DNA from: an uncultured Bacilli bacterium
GTDB taxonomy: Bacteria; Bacillota_I; Bacilli_A; RF39; UBA660
Assembly (NCBI GenBank): GCA_934096175.1
Contig: CAKOLG010000023.1
Coordinates: 1-19,623 of the forward strand
DNA length: 19,623 nt
Reading direction: 5' to 3'
A model generated the notes under the pieces. The model ran no database searches and was not told where the DNA came from. It worked only from the letters and a program-made list of their open reading frames with translations. Below are positions 8,862 to 15,279 of the stretch, in pieces. The first letter of the stretch is position 1. Every line of letters starts with the position of its first letter. The position numbers were made by a program, and so were the translations under genes.

Positions 8862-10892
8862 TTATTCCTCTTCTAATTCTACTTTCTTGACTTTCATATC
8901 TTCTACAGATTCGTTAATTGCATCTTCTATTGTTTTAATATCATTAGTTATCATACTATAACCAATCGCTGCGCCATGTGAATATGGTAAATTTTTAAAT
9001 TCTTTATAAAGTTTACGAATGTAGCTGACAACTTGTTTTTCTTGATAACCAACTAAATATATTAAATATTCATTACCATCTGTACGCATAATATCAGTGT
9101 TGTCTAATTGAGTTTTTATTAATACATTTGCAGCAGCTTTTATTTGTGCGTCTCCTTGTTCATATCCTTTTTCGTCATTTATTTTTTGGACTTGGTTTAA
9201 GTCAATAATTATAGTGGCTTGCGGATATATAGTATTTTTATTCCAATTAGAAATGTTTTCATTTAAATAATTACGATTTTTTAAAGATGTTAATTGATCA
9301 ATATATTTCATCTTATCTTCTTTTTTTATTTTTTTAGCAATTTTTATTTTTTTAGTTGAACGATAAATAAAATATAGAATAATAATTATAATTATTATTA
9401 CAATTATAGAATATTTAGCAACTTTACCAATAATTGTACCCGATTTCATAGTTTTTGTGTGATTATTTAAACCCTTTATACGCATTTCTTCTGGATCAAG
9501 TGTTTGAATATATTTGTTAAATAATAAGTTAAATGTAGTATTTTTTTTAGCATAGAAATTGTATGTGTCAGTAAGGGTATTATCATATCTAATATTGTAA
9601 GCTGATAATATTGAATCTTGATAATAATTATATGTTTCTTTATCAATTACAATATAACTATCTTTTTTAGCTATTTTCTTTAAATCTTTTTCATCAGCAT
9701 ATGTTTTGATATTTATGCCGCCAATGGATGTTAAATATTTTTCTAAGAGACTATTTTTTTGTACATAAACATCTTGGCCTACTAGTGATGATAAGGAATT
9801 TACTAATAATGAATTTTCTTCTTTAGCTATAATTACAAAAGAAATATTTAATAGTGAATTAATTTTTTCATAATTTGTGTCAAGATTATAGTAGTTAAAA
9901 AAGATATCTATTTTATTATTAGCTATAGCTTCGGTAAATTTAGTGAAGTTTTTATACTTGGTAAATGTGTATTCTGTTTGAGAGAACGCAGCAAAATTTG
10001 CTAAGTATTCACTAATAATTCCACCATAAGTACCACTGATCAAAACTTCGTAAGGATGATTGTTTATAAAACCATAGTTATAAGTTTTAGCTTGAATATT
10101 ATTTATTTCTTTATCATTAATTGATAAAGCTTCTGTGAATGTTTTAAGTTCGTTAGAATTAAATGATTCTTGATATTTTTTTTCTTGCCATTTGTTAAAA
10201 TGTTTTTTTATTATGCTACTAAAAGCATCATTTTCTCGCATTTCATAAACTATATATTTATTTAAATCGCTAATATGATAAATAATATTATAGTTTGATG
10301 TTAAAATAGATGTTAAATTTTCTTCTAAAGGAATTATAACTAAATCAATTTCAGTTTGTGAAGCTAATGTTTCTAGAAGATTTGTTGAGGTTTCATAAGG
10401 AAGAATTGATATGTTACTAATATCTTGTAAGTACTTTGTAACAATTTTTTCATCTTTAGATAAAACTCCAATTTTATTGTTAGATAATTGTGAAATTGAA
10501 CTAATGCTTGTACTATTATTACTTAATACAACATAGTGTTCTTTATGTATAACAACTTGGTTGTCTGTTGGTTCATAAACAATTTTAAAAGAGCGATCAT
10601 TTACTTCTTCACCATAATTATATGTAATTATATTTATATTTAAATTGTGTTCTTTTTTTACATCTGCAATAAAATCATATAAAACTCCGCTACCATTTTT
10701 ACCAAAAATATCAATGTTGTTAAGTAAATGAATATTTTGTAAGGTATTCGCATTTTCTGTTATCCATTCTTTTTCATCAACGGTTAATTTATATTCGTCA
10801 TTGATTGTTTTATAGGTAGCGATTATTATACCAGTAATTATTAATACTACTGCTAAAACTATTAGTATAATTTTTTTATTTAATTTTTTCAT
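8862..10892 (-). CDS. Membrane receptor: two solute-binding-like domains plus degenerate GGDEF domain
   Basis: The 676-aa protein has an N-terminal signal-anchor helix (8-26), a long extracytoplasmic region and a second helix (493-510), then a cytoplasmic domain. Two successive parts of the outside region (about 45-250 and 268-470) resemble SBP_bac_3-type solute-binding folds; the second has the familiar YGFINNHPYEV opening (272-282). The C-terminal domain begins with DQLTSLKNRNYL (532-543) and keeps DLNQVQKINDEKGYEQGD (564-581), both GGDEF-domain hallmarks. The signature itself reads DGNEY (605-609), with Asn607 replacing the catalytic acidic residue, and no RxxD inhibitory site is evident. 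Diguanylate cyclase activity is therefore doubtful; nucleotide sensing or a scaffold role is possible. It lies seven bases after the small upstream membrane gene and one base before the YihY gene. Confidence 0.85.
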   Translation of the reverse strand: MKKLNKKIILIVLAVVLIITGIIIATYKTINDEYKLTVDEKEWITENANTLQNIHLLNNIDIFGKNGSGVLYDFIADVKKEHNLNINIITYNYGEEVNDRSFKIVYEPTDNQVVIHKEHYVVLSNNSTSISSISQLSNNKIGVLSKDEKIVTKYLQDISNISILPYETSTNLLETLASQTEIDLVIIPLEENLTSILTSNYNIIYHISDLNKYIVYEMRENDAFSSIIKKHFNKWQEKKYQESFNSNELKTFTEALSINDKEINNIQAKTYNYGFINNHPYEVLISGTYGGIISEYLANFAAFSQTEYTFTKYKNFTKFTEAIANNKIDIFFNYYNLDTNYEKINSLLNISFVIIAKEENSLLVNSLSSLVGQDVYVQKNSLLEKYLTSIGGINIKTYADEKDLKKIAKKDSYIVIDKETYNYYQDSILSAYNIRYDNTLTDTYNFYAKKNTTFNLLFNKYIQTLDPEEMRIKGLNNHTKTMKSGTIIGKVAKYSIIVIIIIIIILYFIYRSTKKIKIAKKIKKEDKMKYIDQLTSLKNRNYLNENISNWNKNTIYPQATIIIDLNQVQKINDEKGYEQGDAQIKAAANVLIKTQLDNTDIMRTDGNEYLIYLVGYQEKQVVSYIRKLYKEFKNLPYSHGAAIGYSMITNDIKTIEDAINESVEDMKVKKVELEEE

Positions 10893-10899
10893 AGGTCAA

Positions 10900-11400
10900 T
10901 TATTCCTCGCTAGATTCACTTGTAGTCACGCGATTATTATTCCAAACTAAGTTACTACTATTCTTATTTTTAGCACCTGATATTAGGAAACTATCACTTG
11001 TTTCTGTTGCTTCTTTTTTTAGAGTAAACTGAAAATCATAATATCCTTTTTCTGCTTCGCTAAAGTTTTCAAGTGATTTTAAAGCTACGCTTTCAGCTTC
11101 AACTAAATCAACATTATTATTAAAAGTTATGTGAATGTAAAAAATTCGACCTGTTAGTTTAATATTTGCTGATTCAACTGTTTTGTCAGTAAGTAGTTTG
11201 CTTTCAAATTCTCTTAAACGATCTTCTTCTACTTTATATTCATCTATTTTATCAAGTCTATTTCCATATTTGTCATTGCCTCTACCAACATAGAAGCATT
11301 GAATTAAAACTGTTGCTATTAATATTATACATACTAGTAATATTGCCATAAGTATCGTAAAAACACGATGTTCTTTATAAAACCTTTTTATTTTTTTCAT
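10900..11400 (-). CDS. Small bitopic membrane protein of unknown function
   Basis: I do not recognise this 166-aa protein. It has a basic N-terminus (MKKIKRFYKEHR), one hydrophobic helix (about 13-33) and a probable extracytoplasmic part. The outside part has a charged helix (about 48-68), a predicted alpha/beta module (about 75-130: VESANIKL, FYIHITF, a helix, YYDFQFTL) and a low-complexity Ser/Asn/Thr/Glu tail. AGAGGTGA upstream supports the start, with a good promoter before it. It is the first gene of the operon with the receptor and YihY genes, so it may be a partner of that receptor; this rests on position only. Confidence 0.75.
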   Translation of the reverse strand: MKKIKRFYKEHRVFTILMAILLVCIILIATVLIQCFYVGRGNDKYGNRLDKIDEYKVEEDRLREFESKLLTDKTVESANIKLTGRIFYIHITFNNNVDLVEAESVALKSLENFSEAEKGYYDFQFTLKKEATETSDSFLISGAKNKNSSNLVWNNNRVTTSESSEE

Positions 11401-11413
11401 TTATTTTCACCTC

Positions 11414-11427
11414 TTAAGTGTACTTAA
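11414..11427. promoter_or_regulatory. Palindrome at the predicted transcription start (possible operator)
   Basis: TTAAGT-GT-ACTTAA is a perfect 6+6 inverted repeat directly abutting the -10 box (11428-11433) and covering the expected start point near 11421, just before the ribosome binding site of the 166-aa gene. Its position would suit a repressor site. It is short and AT-rich, so chance is a real alternative. Confidence 0.3.
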
Positions 11428-11456
11428 ATTATACTACAATATATTTTTTTAAGCAA
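11428..11456 (-). promoter_or_regulatory. Promoter of the small-protein/receptor/yihY operon
   Basis: Perfect TATAAT (11428-11433) and TTGCTT (11451-11456) are separated by exactly 17 bases on the minus strand. It lies immediately after the ligA terminator and about 27 bases before the start codon of the 166-aa gene. Confidence 0.65.
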
Positions 11457-11479
11457 CGTCTTAGATTTTATCTATACTA

Positions 11480-11520
11480 TTTTAAAAAAAAGAAGTTATA
11501 AGCTGTTTATAACTTCTTTT
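11480..11520 (-). terminator. Intrinsic terminator of the pcrA-ligA operon
   Basis: A perfect 14-bp inverted repeat, AAAAGAAGTTATAA and its complement (11488-11501 and 11507-11520), has a 5-base loop and a run of T residues on the minus strand. It is the strongest terminator in the window. The last codons and stop of ligA (11496-11498) lie inside it. Confidence 0.92.
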
Positions 11521-13484
11521 AGTTTTTCTTCATTCCATATTTCGATACCAAGTTTAACTGCTTTTTCATACTTACTACCAGGAGATTCGCCGACGATTAC
11601 GACATCAGTTTTTTTACTTACAGATTCAACGCTTACGCCATCGTATCTTTCTAAAAGGGCTTTAATTTCATCTCTAGTCATAAAACTAATTGTTCCTGTT
11701 ATGACGAATTTTTTATTAGTTATCAAAGGATTATTTAAAGTTTTTTCACCTTTATATTCCATATTGATACCAATATTTTTTAGATTATTTATTAGTTCTA
11801 TATTTTTTTCATCATTAAAGTACTCAGTAATATTATTTGCTAGAATTTCACCAATATCTTTTATATTAGTTAATTCTTCATTTGATGCTTTCATCAAATT
11901 ATCAATATTATCATATTTTTTAGCTAAAACTTTAGCAGTTTTGGCACCTATTCCAGGAATGCCTAAACCAAATAATAATCTTTCTAGTGAATTGTTTTTA
12001 CTTGCTTCAATGGATGTTAGAAGATTATCTACGCTTTTATTACCAAAACCTTCTAATTCAATTAGCTGTTCTTTTTTGTTTTTTAAATTATATATATCTT
12101 CTATTTTGGTAATAATAGACATGTTATAAAAATCTTCAATGATGTTTTCACCTAAGCCATCTATATTCATAGCCGGTCTTGAAACATAGTGAATTAAACC
12201 TTCTATTTTACGAGCTGGGCAATGATTATTTGGGCATAGGTAATCAATACCAGAAGCACTTTTGACAAGTGTAGTATGACAAATCGGACATTCTTTAATC
12301 ATTTCAAAGAAAGTTACATCTTTACGTCTTTCTAAAACTGGTTCTACGACTTCTGGGATAACGTCACCTGCTTTGTGGATAACTACAAAATCACCAATTC
12401 TTAAATCTTTTTCACGGACATATGATTCGTTATGTAATGTTGCCCTTCTAACTGTGCTTCCAGCTACTTTAACTGGCGATAAAACAGCATTCGGTGTTAT
12501 TTGTCCTGTTCTTCCAACTGTAAAAATAATATCTTCTAATTGAGTTACTACTTTTTCTGCGGGAAATTTATATGCTACTGCCCATCTTGGGTATTTAGCT
12601 GTGTTCCCCATTTTCTTTTGACCATTTATTTCGTTTAATTTTATAACAATACCATCTATTTCATAAGGTAATGATGGTCTTTTTTCAGTCCATTCTGCAA
12701 TAAAATCCTTTATTTCTTTCAGATTATGAACTTTTTTAGAATGAGGATTTGTTGGTAAGCCTAATTTTTTTAATGTTTCTAAAGTTTCCCATTGTGTTGC
12801 TTTAGTAGTGTTTGGTACATGGTATAACAAAACATCTAATTTTCTTTCCTTTGCAATACGACTATCCAATTGTCTTGCAGAACCAGCGGCAGCATTTCGG
12901 GGATTTTGGAAAATTTCTTCGCCATTTTCTTTTCTTTTTTGATTGGCCGCTTCAAAGCTTTTTTTTGTCATATAAATTTCGCCACGTACTTCTAAGTCAA
13001 TTGGTTCATTTAGTTTGATTGGTAGGTATTTAATAGTTTTAATGTTATTGGTAATATCCTCACCAACTACCCCATCTCCTCTTGTTGCTGCTGATACAAG
13101 TAAGCCATTTTTATAAGTTAGGTTAACACCTAGCCCATCCATTTTTAGTTCACAAGTAAACGTTGGATTAGGAACTTCTTTTTCGACTCTTGTAACAAAG
13201 CTTTCAACTTCTTCTTCGTTAAAAACATCTGCTAAACTAAACATTGGAGTGCCATGAGTTATTTTGGTAAATGAATCGAGGATTTTAGTACCAACGCTGG
13301 TGGTGGGTGATTCTGGCAATTTAAATTCGGGATATTCTTCTTCTAAACGAAAAAGTTCCATTAATAAGCTATCATATTCATTATCAGTCAATGTTGGATT
13401 ATCATTAAGATAATATTCAACATTTGCTTTATTTAATAATTTTACTAATTCTTCAATTCTATCTTTGGGATTTATTGTTGCCAT
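11496..13484 (-). CDS. ligA: NAD-dependent DNA ligase LigA
   Basis: The 662-aa enzyme seals nicks in duplex DNA using NAD+ during replication and repair. In order it has the NAD-binding Ia domain (DNPTLTDNEYD, 28-38), the adenylation motif KMDG (114-117, Lys114 the adenylated residue), GSARQLD (201-207), EIDGIVIK (275-282), the OB region, a zinc finger with Cys399, Cys402, Cys417 and Cys422, helix-hairpin-helix repeats (about 440-560) and a C-terminal BRCT domain (about 590-662). Length is normal. The ATG overlaps the end of the upstream nucleotidyltransferase gene by 13 bases; AAAGGAG is 16 bases away, too far to act alone, and an in-frame TGA just upstream excludes an earlier start. Translation is probably coupled to the upstream gene. 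The position downstream of pcrA is classic; the two genes between them are not. Confidence 0.97.
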   Translation of the reverse strand: MATINPKDRIEELVKLLNKANVEYYLNDNPTLTDNEYDSLLMELFRLEEEYPEFKLPESPTTSVGTKILDSFTKITHGTPMFSLADVFNEEEVESFVTRVEKEVPNPTFTCELKMDGLGVNLTYKNGLLVSAATRGDGVVGEDITNNIKTIKYLPIKLNEPIDLEVRGEIYMTKKSFEAANQKRKENGEEIFQNPRNAAAGSARQLDSRIAKERKLDVLLYHVPNTTKATQWETLETLKKLGLPTNPHSKKVHNLKEIKDFIAEWTEKRPSLPYEIDGIVIKLNEINGQKKMGNTAKYPRWAVAYKFPAEKVVTQLEDIIFTVGRTGQITPNAVLSPVKVAGSTVRRATLHNESYVREKDLRIGDFVVIHKAGDVIPEVVEPVLERRKDVTFFEMIKECPICHTTLVKSASGIDYLCPNNHCPARKIEGLIHYVSRPAMNIDGLGENIIEDFYNMSIITKIEDIYNLKNKKEQLIELEGFGNKSVDNLLTSIEASKNNSLERLLFGLGIPGIGAKTAKVLAKKYDNIDNLMKASNEELTNIKDIGEILANNITEYFNDEKNIELINNLKNIGINMEYKGEKTLNNPLITNKKFVITGTISFMTRDEIKALLERYDGVSVESVSKKTDVVIVGESPGSKYEKAVKLGIEIWNEEKLKEVINSL

Positions 13485-14356
13485 AATTTTTCAGGATATT
13501 CTCCTTTTTCTATTAAATTTTTTATGTATTTTTTTAAATCTTCTAAATCATTTGCGTATGTTACACCTTTCCATTTAGAAGTGGTAGGTAATACTTTAAT
13601 TTCTTTACCTTCTTCCATCAAATGGTCTAAGATTGTTGGTAAGAAATACTCATCAGTATTTAAATCTTTGGCATTTTTAAAAAATAAAGGAATATCTTTG
13701 TCTATAAAAGGAAATATATCTTTTCTTAAACCATACATAAGCATTGAAACAAGATGATTTTCTTCTAAAATATATTTTTCGCCGTTTTCAAGTGATTCAC
13801 TATGAATTACTCCATCTATTTTTTCAATTTTGCTTTCAACAATTTTTTGTAATTTATTACCTTCCGTAAAACAAATGCCTCTTTTTACTGAACCATTTTC
13901 AGTCATTGTGCTGCCAACTTTGTAACCAACTAAGCAGTAATCATTTGTTTCTTTTAAAGCTTTGGCTAGTTCAAAAAAAGCATCACGGCCATAAAAATCA
14001 TCGGCTGAAATAACACCAAAGTCACCAGTTACGACGTTTCTTGCGGCATATAGTGCATGACCGGTTCCAAGAGGTTTAGTTCTATCTACTGGTAGAGATG
14101 TTCCTTCAGGAATATCTTTAATATCTTGAAAAGCATAAGCAACTTGTATTTTATCAGCAATACGGTTACCAACAGTATTTCTAAAATCTTCATACATGTT
14201 TTCTTTAATTACAAAAATTACTTTATCAAAACCAGCTGCAATTGCGTCATAAATAGAATAATCTAATATAAATTCACCATTTGGTCCTACTGGGGTAATT
14301 TGTTTTAGTCCACCAAAGCGGTTACCTAGACCTGCAGCCATTATAACAAGTTCCAT
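13472..14356 (-). CDS. Sugar-nucleotidyltransferase-like protein, second of tandem pair
   Basis: This is a 294-aa NTP_transferase-fold (GT-A-like) protein. It has the nucleotide-binding signature MAAGLGNRFGGLKQ (6-19), GPNGEFILDYSI (24-35), KPLGTGHALYAA (94-105) and a likely metal-binding ADDFYGRDAF (118-127); GVTY and GEYPEKLW are near the C-terminus. The family couples sugar- or alditol-phosphate with NTP to give an activated nucleotide donor; the substrate is not readable here. I chose the ATG at 14354-14356, not the in-frame ATG at 14375-14377: it has AAAGGGTGG (14361-14369) in front and gives the same MEL(L/V)IMAAG start as the paralogue upstream. It follows that paralogue by 11 bases and overlaps ligA by 13. 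Confidence 0.88.
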   Translation of the reverse strand: MELVIMAAGLGNRFGGLKQITPVGPNGEFILDYSIYDAIAAGFDKVIFVIKENMYEDFRNTVGNRIADKIQVAYAFQDIKDIPEGTSLPVDRTKPLGTGHALYAARNVVTGDFGVISADDFYGRDAFFELAKALKETNDYCLVGYKVGSTMTENGSVKRGICFTEGNKLQKIVESKIEKIDGVIHSESLENGEKYILEENHLVSMLMYGLRKDIFPFIDKDIPLFFKNAKDLNTDEYFLPTILDHLMEEGKEIKVLPTTSKWKGVTYANDLEDLKKYIKNLIEKGEYPEKLWQQ

Positions 14357-14360
14357 TTTA

Positions 14361-14369
14361 CCACCCTTT
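14361..14369 (-). promoter_or_regulatory. Ribosome binding site deciding the start of the second nucleotidyltransferase
   Basis: AAAGGGTGG precedes the ATG at 14354-14356 by four bases; its AAAGGG core is seven bases away. It overlaps the stop codon (14368-14370) of the first nucleotidyltransferase. The longer candidate start at 14377 has no comparable site. Confidence 0.75.
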
Positions 14370-15264
14370 ATTTCCATAAATTATTAGGATATTCTCCAGC
14401 GTCAACTAATTTTTTTATTGCTTCTCTTACGGTAACTGCGTCTTCTTTATATGTAACACCGTACCAAGTTGCATCAGTGTGTAAAACTTTTGCATCAGCA
14501 AATTTTTCTTTATTAGCATCACTTAAAACATCGCCAATTAATAATTCGCATTTTTCCAAATTATTAATATTTTCAGCGAAAAATTTATTTATTTTTTCTT
14601 CTAAGTAAGGGAAGATGGTTTTATCAAAAGTTAAAATATTCATTGATACCAATTGTTCTGGCGAAACTGCAAATGGTGTTTCGCCTGTTAATGGAGCAGC
14701 ATTTATAATTCCATTTTCTTTGCCAATATTGCATTCTGTTATACAAGAAAGTGTTCCATTTTCATCTTGAGAAATAACGCCTCTTTTAACTTTACCATTA
14801 TCTGTAATTGTATTTTTTACTTTATATGCAATTGTTGAATATTCTCTTTCTTTTGAGTTTTCCAAAAATTTTTTAGCAACCATGAAAGCGTCACGGCCAT
14901 AGAAATCGTCAGCATTAATTACTAAAAATTTATCTTTGATAGCGTCTTTAGCACAGTAAATTGCTTGGGCAGTTCCCCATGGTTTTACTCTACTTTCTGG
15001 GATTTTGACAAAGTCAGGAACCATGTCTATTTTTTGAAATACATATTCAACTGGCATATAAGGTTCTACTCTTGAGCCAATAGTTTCTTTAAATACTTCA
15101 TAGTTTTCCTCTTTGATAATAAATACAACTTTATTAAAACCCGCTTTTAAAGCATCAAATATTGAATAATCGATAATAAATTCCCCATTTGGTCCCATTG
15201 GTTCTATTTGTTTTAAACCTCCAAATCTGCTACCCATTCCAGCAGCCATAATTAATAATTCCAT
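14368..15264 (-). CDS. Sugar-nucleotidyltransferase-like protein, first of tandem pair
   Basis: The 298-aa paralogue of the next gene is collinear along its whole length. It has MAAGMGSRFGGLKQ (6-19), GPNGEFIIDYSI (24-35), KPWGTAQAIYCA (94-105), NADDFYGRDAF (117-127), and WYGVTY (267-272) with GEYPNNLW near the end. Shared motifs are nearly invariant while connecting regions differ, so the duplication is old and the two may use different substrates or form a heteromer. AGAAGGA five bases before the ATG supports the start. It begins 15 bases after the pcrA stop. The fold is certain enough; UDP-, CDP- or other donor specificity is not determinable. Confidence 0.88.
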   Translation of the reverse strand: MELLIMAAGMGSRFGGLKQIEPMGPNGEFIIDYSIFDALKAGFNKVVFIIKEENYEVFKETIGSRVEPYMPVEYVFQKIDMVPDFVKIPESRVKPWGTAQAIYCAKDAIKDKFLVINADDFYGRDAFMVAKKFLENSKEREYSTIAYKVKNTITDNGKVKRGVISQDENGTLSCITECNIGKENGIINAAPLTGETPFAVSPEQLVSMNILTFDKTIFPYLEEKINKFFAENINNLEKCELLIGDVLSDANKEKFADAKVLHTDATWYGVTYKEDAVTVREAIKKLVDAGEYPNNLWK

Positions 15265-15279
15265 AATATTCCTTCTTTC

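Noticed and set aside
11701..12129. Open frame of 142 codons on the plus strand within ligA
   Set aside because: It is antisense to conserved ligase domains, has hydrophobic low-information composition typical of reverse-strand reading of AT-rich genes, and shows no ribosome binding site or domain.
14375..14377. Earlier ATG for the second nucleotidyltransferase
   Set aside because: It overlaps the upstream gene, adds seven residues absent from the paralogue, and lacks a ribosome binding site, while the ATG at 14354-14356 has AAAGGGTGG.
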